From assembly GCA_027575765.1 (NCBI GenBank), contig JANBPT010000117.1, positions 1-64,000 on the forward strand: DNA of 64,000 nucleotides. Direction: 5' to 3'. The notes below the pieces were generated by a model. That model made no database searches. It had not been told where the DNA came from and worked only from the letters and a program-made list of their open reading frames with translations. Source of the stretch: Tieghemiomyces parasiticus (taxonomy: Eukaryota; Kickxellomycota; Dimargaritomycetes; Dimargaritales; Dimargaritaceae). Below, one piece after another: positions 1 through 9,148 of this stretch. Position 1 is the stretch's first letter; each line of letters opens with the position of its first letter. The position numbers and the translations under genes were made by a program.

Positions 1-2837
1 AAAACGTAAACACTAGCCAATCCCTTTAGGGGGAAAGCTAGGATCAAAGTTTTAAGGTTACACACCTTATGCAGGGGGATGCAGATCCTTCCCCGCACAT
101 GAGTATAAAAGCAAGCCCACGCAGTTAGGCAAGGGCTTGCCAGCTATTTTTCTATTTTTTGATTCATCTGGTAAACTTTATTTTATGTTATTTTTCCATA
201 TCAATAACCACACCATACCCATCCCATGCTATTTACATTTTGACATTCATGTAAACAATCCCATCTGTTGACATATTCTTCCAGATTTGCCGTTGGGCCC
301 AGACCATTGTTGCGTACGGCCTAACCAAAGACCTCCACCTAGGGCTGAGCACCACAATTTTTCATGTGCTTTTTAGCATCATGAAGGCTAAGAAGTGTTT
401 TCCAAAAAAATCACTAAAACAAACATAACTCGAAAACTACGCAATATACACGGTTGCAACCTATACTACGTTTACCAGTGCCTCAAGGGCTTTCTAATAG
501 TGCTGGTCTTGCTCAAAAAGGAGCGGACCGGATATTTGAAGTTCCCTTGTCAGATATTTTGGGCTGGGTGCTGGCAAGCGTCTAAGATGAAACTATAGAA
601 CCATGGGAGTTTAAGCTGTGGTACAAGGCATAGTCCAATATGGGAATGGTGTATAGCAGATGGTTAAGCGTTTGAAGCACGCCTAGATTTCATACATGGA
701 GCTGTCTTTCACAACCTTTGACTACACATTTTAAATGCCTTTGCATATGACCCGTATCTTTACTGAAATGATGAGACACATACTATGCTCTTTTGGCGGC
801 CATCAACTCCCACTGATCACCCAGTTGAGGCATGCCCTGCTCTGGCCTAGTGTTTCCTTCTCAGACGCTATTGTTCCTAGCCCCCCTCTAGTCGCATCTA
901 CCCTTACCATGTCCACCTAATACCCCTCATCGTGACAGCCTACCCCCAACGCCGTGGTTGTGGGGAGGCCCCTAGCCAGTTCCCAAGCTTTGTATACAGT
1001 AGGTAACAATTATAAGGAATCAGATCGGACTCATTCCCTTTGGAACCTAGTACAGTCTGCACAATCAACTTTACAAAGATTCGGAAGGGAAGGGGGTTCC
1101 AGGGTAGTTGCTGTGGCCTAGTAGATCGACCAAGTAGCTATAGACAAGCCAGCAATAGACGTAAACATGAGACGCGTGGCGGGCCACCACTGCCCAGAGC
1201 AGTGCCACATTGCTAGGCTTGCAACAAGTTTTACTGCCAGGGGCTCGCGAGGTACCTGGTTCACATTAGAGCCTTATGTGGCCAGGAACCCTCACGTAAT
1301 GATGGTTGGGAGGGGTGTGAAGGTTCCCACACGATGGACGAGCAAACATGTCAGAACCTGTGCAGGTCGTTGTCTATAAACAGGGTTGGAAAAGGGATCC
1401 ACGCGCCAAAGTATACCCAGTCAGGGTCCAAGGCTACCAGGGCTGGCATCAAGGGACCCCGCTCCGCAGGCTAGCTCCCCCGAAATGAAGCTCACTAGGG
1501 AGTGTAATGCCAAGTCAGGCAGGGAGCCTTGTGGGAGAGGCCTGGCTGGTGAGTTGGCAGGGTAGAAGGTGCTGATTTGGTCCTATGCTTGTTTCAGAAC
1601 TGGTATTGTTGTACTGGGGATTGATTGCTCCGCGCGTTGCCTAGAACCATGGTTTTGGGCAATCTTCCCCCCCACGCAGGAAGTAAAAGAGGTCTGGATT
1701 CCTCACGGAAGCCAAACACCTTCCACCGGCTTGTCCACCAACCCAAGTGGTGAGGATTAGGCACATAAAGTGAACGACCATGCGACCCACCCAAAAGTGC
1801 CTTCCGGTCATCCATGCCAGAGTTCGGCTGCTGCCGAGACCCTTTGACGTAACATTGCTAACCTTACGTGCAGGTGGTGAGGATCAGTGCACCCTCTACC
1901 CAATTGCTCTACCCGGCCTACGTAAGGGTTCTAGCCACCTTGTCTAGTAGGAGGGGTACGCTCCCTACCCCAAACCCATCCCAACCACGGCCTGTTCGTA
2001 ACTACGCCAGCAATCCCAAAGCAGGGCTGATCTTGTCCAGTGCCACTAGGGGAATTGCTGCCAGCGTAGACGCGCCATTGCGATATTGCTTGCATCGAAT
2101 TGCACTCGTGAGGGCCACGCGCCATATTCTATGGGGTGGACTGCTCAGACACCTCCCAAGAGAGAATTTGGGTTTAACCGTTAGAAGCGGGTCCATCATC
2201 ATCCTGGGAAGGCCTCCTCGGCCCTCAGGGTGCTGAGTATAGCAGAACTAAAGAGACTCATGTCAATCAGCAGTTGGGGAGCAAGGGTATCCACCCTGGT
2301 AACAATTCTGTAGTGGACAGCGTCAGTGAAGTCGCCAGGAAGGGTACACAGTGACGGCAAATCTCGGTTTCTCAAATAGGTCCACATGCCGCACCGCTCT
2401 ATCCCCACGCCGCCGATCAGGCCGGCAGCACTGTGGGGCACTCGCTGTGGTCGTCGGGTCTTGCCAAAGTGAGTGGCATGGTGGCCAGTCGTTTACCAAA
2501 CGGACGCCTTGGCTCAAATGCAATCCTCTCTTCCCACGCAGTGCTCATCGGCGCCAATTCAGGCTAGTAGATCCTTCCACCAGTCCGCCTCAGGTCAATT
2601 GACTCCAACGTTTGAGCCACGCGTGTATGGTCCAGCCCACAATCCCAAGGCTGGAAGCTGGATGGTGGAATACTACGTGAACGCCAGGCGATGTACCACG
2701 CTCCTCCAAAACTGTCATGGAACATGGGGTTGTGAGCCCAGCCCTAATGGGCAAGAGCACTCGGACTATCCTTGGATTCACGCACTCTGCTCGCCCCTGT
2801 GTTCTTAATAGGGCCACTGTCTATGTCTCCGCTGGGA
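1..2837. other. gene-poor region, no supported gene
   Basis: I see no protein family, RNA gene or clear repeat here. Open frames on both strands stay under about 125 codons, lack recognisable motifs and mostly begin at non-ATG codons. The first 700 bases are AT-rich. The rest is mixed, with many CTAG/CCTA/TAGG words that also fill the decayed transposon downstream, so this may be old degraded repeat DNA. That origin is an inference. Confidence 0.5.
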
Positions 2838-2845
2838 TATAAAAA
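2838..2845 (+). promoter_or_regulatory. TATA box of the 50-residue secreted peptide gene
   Basis: The motif TATAAAAA lies 118 bases upstream of the ATG at 2956, leaving room for a 5' leader of roughly 80-90 bases. Two other small secreted protein genes in the window have the same arrangement. Confidence 0.6.
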
Positions 2846-2955
2846 GTCGTGCGGTTCGCCCACTCAAGTATAACCAGCAATCCAATTACCTTCGCCGCCA
2901 ACTGCCCAGCAACGCCACCTCAACCCGTCCTGCTTCCCAACCGCCTGTCAACACC

Positions 2956-3108
2956 ATGGTTTCCTTCCGTCTCACTATCATCGCCGCCATCGTGGCCGTC
3001 GTCGCCGTCTCTGCCCAGCCCGCCGAAAAGGCCAAGCGCCAGCTCGGCGGTGGTAGCGGTGGCACCATGCCCACCAGCGGGCTTGGCTGGGGTGGCCGCT
3101 GGCCTTAA
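2956..3108 (+). CDS. small secreted peptide precursor, 50 residues, Kex2-type site
   Basis: This frame encodes 50 residues. Residues 1-20 form a signal peptide: a short basic start (MVSFR), then an uninterrupted hydrophobic core of Ile, Val and Ala ending in VSA. A short pro-segment follows and ends in Lys-Arg at residues 27-28, a classic Kex2 site. The predicted product is the last 22 residues. It starts with Gln, which could cyclise, is rich in Gly with three Ser, has two Trp and no Cys, and ends in WP. Codon choice is strongly G/C-ending like the housekeeping genes. A TATA box lies upstream and an AATAAA downstream. I do not recognise the family. A pheromone-like, antimicrobial or other signalling peptide would fit the architecture, but nothing proves a role. 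Confidence 0.6.
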   Translation: MVSFRLTIIAAIVAVVAVSAQPAEKAKRQLGGGSGGTMPTSGLGWGGRWP

Positions 3109-3323
3109 ACGGTGCAGTTCCTTCCCACCTGGAGCTGTATCCTGTTCCAACCCTGGCCTAGTCTCGCTTGTAGTATCCCCCCTGTAATCCCCGAGATTCC
3201 GACTGGTGCCACCATAGGCTGGACGGGCATCATGCCTCTGGCCACTCTCCAGGAATATCGACCCTGCCTTCCTCTTTCCCTTCTGATATGCTAAATCTGT
3301 AACTCACGTGTCCTCTACTACCT

Positions 3324-3329
3324 AATAAA
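3324..3329 (+). terminator. AATAAA polyadenylation signal
   Basis: AATAAA occurs 216 bases after the stop codon of the secreted peptide gene, on the same strand. Confidence 0.4.
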
Positions 3330-3706
3330 CCACCTGCTGGGATCAACACCGTGTCGCTAGTAGGGTTAACCTACGGGGCTACCTTGGTGGCTCCGCTGGC
3401 TCATCCGTATCTGGTCATTAGTCTTGCCAATTGTCACTACTACCAGGTTGTTGGTCAAGGCCTCGTACCAGTCGATCAATAACCGGTTTCTAAGCATAAC
3501 CCTGCCACCAAAAACTATATATACGCCCCAAACTATTGCTGTATATGCTGCTCAATGTCAGTAAAGTTATCTCTCTCGACCTTCAGTGGTAGTTATGCAA
3601 CATTTCTCACGCCCAGTTCCGCTCGAAACGGTACGTCTTGGGGATGTCAACCGTGGGCATCAACTCACCACTAAAGTACTTTGCTCGTCTTGGTAATTAT
3701 CCCGCC
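3330..3706. other. intergenic, possible remnant start of a disrupted gene
   Basis: There is no supported gene. A TATATATA run near 3516 is followed at 3596 by ATG and 12 codons (MQHFSRPVPLET) ending at a GTACGT donor-like site. The mariner copy begins about 75 bases later, so any gene starting here would have been interrupted. This is weak evidence. Confidence 0.25.
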
Positions 3707-3724
3707 TTACACCATATATAGGTA
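3707..3724 (+). repeat. left terminal inverted repeat of the mariner relic
   Basis: This 18-base end pairs with 4875-4891. Ten inner bases match exactly, and five outer bases match across a small indel. Confidence 0.7.
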
Positions 3725-3878
3725 TCACAAAATCATCAAATAATTTTAAGCGGGAGGTCTCAGATCGCAGTGGTTCAGATGAAACCTAGAAGAGTCAATG
3801 ATGCGGAGTCGATTGGTATAAACCACTCCAGGATTGAACCATTTTTGACTTCACAGCTTGCTTTTTAAACCATCCATC

Positions 3879-4780
3879 ATGTCTACTTTTCAAACCCCCT
3901 CCCCCACTCCGCCGAAATTAACCAGGCGTGATGTGGAGGTCCTTATCTATAATTACTATCTGGAGGGCCGCAAGGCAGATGATATTTTTAATGTTTTGAC
4001 TTCCAAGCTGGGCTCAGCTGCCCCTAGCCACTCCACCATCTACAGGTGGCTGGCCTAGGTCTGCCACACTTCCCCTAGTACCATGCGCAATGTCCTGCAC
4101 TGGGACCTGGGGTTGCACAGCTATTTCAATTGCTGGGTCCCCCCACAACCTCACCAATGACCAGCGCCACCAGCGGGTACGTTTTGCCATTGAGTGCCTG
4201 GAGGAGTTCAATTAGGGCCAGTGACTACCTGCTGGACTCCATCGTCACAGGCGAGGAGACTTGGGTGTACCCTTATGATCGCCCCTGCTGGCCCTAGTCG
4301 CCGGAGGTAGTATCCTAAGGGTGGCCCTGTCCCAACTGAGACTTACCAAGGTCATACCACACCCAAAGTGACGCTGACCATTTACTTCACCAGGCGTGGC
4401 CTATTACACCTGAATGTCAAGCCCCCTGGTGTCAAGGTCTCCACCAAACTCTCTATAGAGTACTGGCTGCAGCCCTTTCTTTAGGCCTGGGTGAAGGCAC
4501 GTGGAAGTCTGAACTGCCATTCTCCTGCAGCTTCACCATAATAATGCACAGCTAAATTATGCCGTAGTTGCCTGTACCGACATTTCCGCCATTAAACTCA
4601 AACTGCTTTGAACTCCTCCCTACAGTCCTGCTGACCTGGTCCCCTGTGACTTCTGGCTGTTCGAGAGTATCCCACAGCAGCTGAAGGGTAAAAATTTCAC
4701 CATGGTGGAGGCGGCCGTGGACGCCTGGCGATTGAAGCTAGTTAAATTCTAGCCAAATGACCTTAAAGCCTGATATCATA
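3879..4780 (+). pseudogene. mariner transposase pseudogene
   Basis: Coding fragments match the mariner transposase in order. An N-terminal helix-turn-helix region (3879-4058) ends in STIYRWLA and a TAG. Then come a QRHQRVRFAIECLEEFN segment, the first catalytic block IVTGEETWVYPYD (about 4237-4275), and a VTLTIYFTRRG / KPPGV / EYWLQPFL segment. A LHHNNAQ segment follows where active elements have HDNA, and finally PPYSPADLVPCDFWLFE (about 4615-4665) and LKGKNF. Stops at 4056-4058, 4213-4215, 4295-4297 and 4482-4484 are all TAG. At least one frameshift lies near 4220. The second catalytic Asp appears as Asn. The copy is dead. Confidence 0.85.
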
Positions 4781-4874
4781 GCTGGATAGAGAGGGTTTGC
4801 CGAGTGGTACAGAGCGATGGCAACTATATTGGGTAAACACAGTTTAGCTTTAGAAAACCGAATTTTTTTGGCAG

Positions 4875-4891
4875 TACCTATATACTTGTAA
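4875..4891 (-). repeat. right terminal inverted repeat of the mariner relic
   Basis: This 17-base end is the reverse complement partner of 3707-3724. Confidence 0.7.
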
Positions 4892-5386
4892 ACTCTTCAC
4901 TTCGACACCTGGCCCTTTTCGACATAAACTCACCCTTTATCGCCACGTTCGGCGCCATCGGACACAATATCTGTTCCGTGAGCCCTCTAATCATCCGACA
5001 TAGGCGTACCAGTAGTCAGGTGACAGTGGATACCTGGTAGAGATTTCAGGTACATCCGTGATACCATTCTGAGGCCACTGGTTTCTTTACCAATGGACTT
5101 GGTCCACTGCTTATTCTTTTTAATAATGGTCCGTTGAGATATTTCAGTTTAGGTTTATTTGGCGGCCAATTCTCGTCACTCAATGCGAGCACGAGTCGGG
5201 TAAACAGAGGCCCAAAAGCCGAGCAATCCATGCAGCAGCAAAATTAAGATAGCGAGCGGAGGCGACAACTACTAGTCGTTTTGTCAGGTTCATCGTCTTT
5301 CAGATAGGGTACGGCTACAGCCAAATGGACTTATACATTAAGCTTTGGAACCATCGCCCATCCATCATTTCCCCAGAACTGCAGTT
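4892..5386. other. MIP1 upstream region
   Basis: This holds the promoter and 5' leader of the plus-strand mtDNA polymerase gene. I see no TATA box with good spacing and no other gene. Confidence 0.5.
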
Positions 5387-8300
5387 ATGTTACACTTTCC
5401 GACTCCACGATCCACCACGTTACTCTCTGACCGTCTCTGGCGGCACCGCCGGCGATGGTTGCAAATTACCTTCCGTAGCCGGTCCACCACCGCCTCAGCC
5501 CCTTTACGAATCAATCCACTAGGCATCGAGCTCCTACCCGACCACCTGCAACGGGCGGTATTCCCATACCGGCGCCATGCCGCGGCAGTCCCGGAACAGA
5601 TCGCGCTCGCCCAACGGCACCTCCAACGACAGGGCATTGCTTACGACACGCCAGAACCACTTGCCAAAGTGGATTTTCAGCTGCCTGCCCTCCAAGGGGC
5701 CACAATCCAGGAGCACTTTGAACGCATCGGGCTGAACGTAGCGGAGCCTTACTTGGGATACGCCCAGCAAGCGGCCGATTTTGATCTGCCGCCGATGCCA
5801 ACGACATGGGTCAGCGATCGGAGCGGGTGGGTGCGTTACGCGGTGGGAGCTCGCCCCGAACCGGTCGAACGGCCTCGCGAGGCCATTCTGGTATTTGACG
5901 TTGAGGTGATGTTTCGGTGTAGTCCGTACGCAGTCCTGGCCGCCGCTGCGTCGGCCGAGGCGTGGTACCTGTGGGTGTCACCGCACCTCCTCGAACAGTC
6001 CGACCGGGTGGAACATTTGATCCCGCTAGGTGACGATCAGCCGCGGCTCATCATTGGCCATAACGTCGGGTTCGACCGCGTGCGAGTGGCGGACGACTAC
6101 CGGCTGGCCGCACCAACCAACGTGTATGTGGACACCATGAGCCTACACACCGCCACCAGAGGGCTCTGTAACCAACAGCGTGTCGACTGGTTCTATTACC
6201 ACAAGTTAGAGGCGGCAGGCCCGAGGGGTCGAACGATGGCCGACCGCACCCAAATGCAACGGTTAGCCCCGCTGGCCCGTGCCGGCAGTCCCAACAGTCT
6301 TAAGGAGGTCGCCAAGTTACATTGTGGCATCGTCGTAGACAAAGCACCTCGTGATCTCTTCTTCGGTCAGTCTTACGACGCCATCCGCAAAAACTTCCAA
6401 GAGCTGGCCACCTACTGCGCCCGAGATGTGGAGGTCACCCACCGCGTGTACCGCAAACTTTTCCCGGCCTTCCGCCGGCGGTGCCCGCACCCGGTGTCGT
6501 TCCTCGGCATGACCGAGATGCAGAGTGCCGCCCTACCCGTCACCGAGGCGTGGGAGGAATTTATCGCGCGGGCCGAGGCCTGTCTGGCCGCCATATCGGA
6601 ACGGATTGAGGCCCGCCTGCTCCAACTCACCGAGGAGGCCCTCGTCCACGTCGACCAGGACCCTGCCGACGACCCGTGGCTCCGGCATCTCGACTGGACC
6701 GTGGCACCCGTCCGTATGACCCAGGGCAAGAAAGGCAAGGATGGGCAGTACCTCCCGAGCCACGAACCCCGACTGCATAGCCGTCAGCGGCTCCCGGGTA
6801 AGCCGGCTTGGTACAAATCCCTGTGGCACGGACCCACGGGCCGTATTCGGGTCACCTCCAAGTGCCGCATCGCGCCTTACCTGCTACGACTCAAGTGGCG
6901 CGGGTACCCGCTCTACTTTTCGGACCGCTACGGGTGGACGTTCCGGGTTCCTAAGGAAGACGCCCTCGAGATGGATGACGAGGCGCTCGAGTTTAGCACC
7001 GACCCGGCCGATCCTCACTACGAGTCTTACCCGGCGGCCGACCGCGCCTGCGGCGCCTTCTTCCGTATCCCACATACCGACGGTGAAACGGCCCGGTGTC
7101 TAAACCCACTGGCCAAGGGGTACGTGGGTGCATTCGAGAACGGTCTGCTTACGTCGGAATACGAAATCGCCCGCGAGGCCCTCCAGCTCAGTGCCCAGTG
7201 CTCCTACTGGATCAGCTGCCGCGAGCGGGTCAAGTCGCAGCTGGTGATCTGGGACCGTGACGGTGACGATGGGGACAGTCCACGTCCGGCTAACGCCCCG
7301 ATACTGGGCGCGGCTGACCGCGGCCCCGACACCAAAACGGGCATCATCCTCCCGCAGGTCGTCCCGATGGGTACCGTCACGCGACGGGCAGTCGAAGCGA
7401 CGTGGATGACGGCCAGCAACGCCAAACCGAACCGTATCGGGTCCGAACTCAAGGCCATGGTGCGCGCCCCTCCCGGGTACAGCCTGGTGGGCGCTGACGT
7501 GGACTCCGAGGAGTTGTGGATCTCTAGTCTCATGGGTGACGCCCAGTTCGGTCTCCACGGCGGGACCGCCCTCGGCTGGATGACCCTACAAGGTACGAAA
7601 TCAGCGGGCACCGATATGCATTCCAACACCGCCCGCATCATGGGCATCAGCCGCAATCACGCCAAAATCTTCAATTACGGCCGAATTTACGGTGCCGGCG
7701 TCCGGTTCGCCACCCAGTTGCTACTGAAGTTTAACCCGGCCACTTCAGCCGCCGAGGCCGACCGCACCGCCCGCAAGCTGTACGAGGCTACCAAGGGTCA
7801 CCAGTTTCCGGCCCCGGCGGCATGCACTTTGCCCCCGGCCACGACGGAACCCGCCGTGTCCGCTGCTCCCGCTAGCATGGGTAAGCCTGATATAACCCAA
7901 CCACAGGAGGGGAAGCGAGCCGATACTGCTCATCGCCCAACGGTCTACCACCCGGCCAAACTGTGGTGCGGAGGGAGTGAAAGCTACATGTTTAACAGTC
8001 TCGAGGCCGTAGCCCTCACCGCGCTCCCGCGGACGCCGACGCTGGGGTGTGCCATCACCGAGACCCTGACTCCGCAGGTCTCCCAGTCGCGCTACATGAC
8101 CTCCCGGATCAATTGGGTGGTGCAGTCTTCCGGGGTCGACTACCTTCACCTCCTCATCGTGGCCATGAAGTATCTCTGCACTCGCTACGCCATCGACGCT
8201 CGGCTGCTACTGACCATCCACGACGAAATCCGCTACCTCGTCAAAGAGGAGGATCGGTACCGCGCTGGCCTGGCTCTCCAAGTCGCCAATCTGTGGACCC

Positions 8301-8776
8301 GCGCGCTGTTTAGTTATCGGTTGGGCATGGAGGACCTACCCCTGTCGGTCGCCTTCTTTTCGTCCGTCGATGTCGACTCCGTGATGAGGAAGGAGGTTGA
8401 CCTGCCCTGCATTACGCCCTCGCATCCTACGGAGATACCTCCCGGAGAGAGCCTTACCGTGCAGGATTTGATCAAGCTGACCGACGGCCGGTTGGGTTCC
8501 AAGGAAGTGAGGGAGTCGGCGACGAAGGCGACAATGGCCCCGAATGATGAGGGGGTGGCCGGTGAGGACTCGGCCAGGTTGTCGACTGACTTGCGCGACT
8601 TTATTCACCTGCGTGCTCAGATGGCCACGACACCATCCGAACTCGGAAATTTATACGCGGGTGTGGCCCAGACAGCGTCCCACTCGAAGGCCGCCGGCGA
8701 GCCGGGCAAAACACCGAATTTCCGGCGAAAGTTGTCGTCAATCCGTGTCCTTCGACCCAGTCCCCGGACCAAATAG
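5387..8776 (+). CDS. MIP1: mitochondrial DNA polymerase gamma catalytic subunit
   Basis: This family-A polymerase replicates and proofreads mitochondrial DNA. The single open frame gives 1129 residues from the first true ATG; the open frame upstream of it lacks ATG. Residues 1-40 are rich in Arg, Ser and Thr with no acid except one Asp, as expected for a matrix targeting sequence. Proofreading motifs are present: Exo I FDVEV (about 170), Exo II GHNVGFDR (about 224) and Exo III YCARDVEVT (about 342). Polymerase motifs follow: A, GADVDSEELW (about 702); B, HAKIFNYGRIYGAG (about 758); C, HDEIRYLV (about 945). The catalytic Asp residues of A and C are intact. A low-complexity Pro/Ala insert lies at about 805-850. 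About 150 residues follow motif C, resembling the C-terminal extension of fungal Mip1. The gene is intronless and convergent with FRS2. Confidence 0.97.
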   Translation: MLHFPTPRSTTLLSDRLWRHRRRWLQITFRSRSTTASAPLRINPLGIELLPDHLQRAVFPYRRHAAAVPEQIALAQRHLQRQGIAYDTPEPLAKVDFQLPALQGATIQEHFERIGLNVAEPYLGYAQQAADFDLPPMPTTWVSDRSGWVRYAVGARPEPVERPREAILVFDVEVMFRCSPYAVLAAAASAEAWYLWVSPHLLEQSDRVEHLIPLGDDQPRLIIGHNVGFDRVRVADDYRLAAPTNVYVDTMSLHTATRGLCNQQRVDWFYYHKLEAAGPRGRTMADRTQMQRLAPLARAGSPNSLKEVAKLHCGIVVDKAPRDLFFGQSYDAIRKNFQELATYCARDVEVTHRVYRKLFPAFRRRCPHPVSFLGMTEMQSAALPVTEAWEEFIARAEACLAAISERIEARLLQLTEEALVHVDQDPADDPWLRHLDWTVAPVRMTQGKKGKDGQYLPSHEPRLHSRQRLPGKPAWYKSLWHGPTGRIRVTSKCRIAPYLLRLKWRGYPLYFSDRYGWTFRVPKEDALEMDDEALEFSTDPADPHYESYPAADRACGAFFRIPHTDGETARCLNPLAKGYVGAFENGLLTSEYEIAREALQLSAQCSYWISCRERVKSQLVIWDRDGDDGDSPRPANAPILGAADRGPDTKTGIILPQVVPMGTVTRRAVEATWMTASNAKPNRIGSELKAMVRAPPGYSLVGADVDSEELWISSLMGDAQFGLHGGTALGWMTLQGTKSAGTDMHSNTARIMGISRNHAKIFNYGRIYGAGVRFATQLLLKFNPATSAAEADRTARKLYEATKGHQFPAPAACTLPPATTEPAVSAAPASMGKPDITQPQEGKRADTAHRPTVYHPAKLWCGGSESYMFNSLEAVALTALPRTPTLGCAITETLTPQVSQSRYMTSRINWVVQSSGVDYLHLLIVAMKYLCTRYAIDARLLLTIHDEIRYLVKEEDRYRAGLALQVANLWTRALFSYRLGMEDLPLSVAFFSSVDVDSVMRKEVDLPCITPSHPTEIPPGESLTVQDLIKLTDGRLGSKEVRESATKATMAPNDEGVAGEDSARLSTDLRDFIHLRAQMATTPSELGNLYAGVAQTASHSKAAGEPGKTPNFRRKLSSIRVLRPSPRTK

Positions 8777-9148
8777 CCACTTTTCACTCGCAGCGCATTT
8801 TTCGGCACAAACGTGGCCCGTCTATCCCTTGTTTTGTCTTCGGTTTGGCTCGCTGAAAAGAAATCATCACCTCGGGTCGCCCTTCCCCTCCCTTTCCACC
8901 AAAAAAATGTATGTATGTATAAGAGTGCATGGGTTCCCAATCAAAGTGTAGAGTAGGTGGGGTATAAAAATTTAAATTTTAATAGTAATAGTTTCAGAGC
9001 AGGAGTCAATGCAGAGAAAAAAAGGAACGACAGGACGGTACGGCCGTGCGAGTAAACAAAGTGATAGAGTGTAAGTCTTGCCAACCCAAGATATGCTTTA
9101 AAAAACAAGACTGAATCGACAACGTGACGTTAGAAGGATGGTCCCAAT
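8777..9148. other. convergent 3' region between MIP1 and FRS2
   Basis: Two genes end toward each other over 372 bases. The middle is AT-rich (ATAAAAATTTAAATTTTAAT near 8965). It presumably carries both polyadenylation regions. No gene is seen. Confidence 0.5.

Larger units (their letters stand above)
3707..4891 (+). mobile_element. decayed mariner-family (Tc1/mariner) DNA transposon
   Basis: A pseudo-transposase is bounded by imperfect terminal inverted repeats. The left end (3707-3724) reads TTACA, then CCA, then TATATAGGTA. The right end (4875-4891), read on the other strand, is TTACA, then AG, then TATATAGGTA. The inner 10 bases are identical. If the first TA of that block is the duplicated target, the element proper is 3717-4882. 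The length of about 1.2 kb is usual for mariner. No functional open frame remains. Confidence 0.85.

Noticed and set aside
1868..2236. 122-codon frame in the left gene-poor region
   Set aside because: Non-ATG start context, no motif, and overlapping frames on the other strand are as long.
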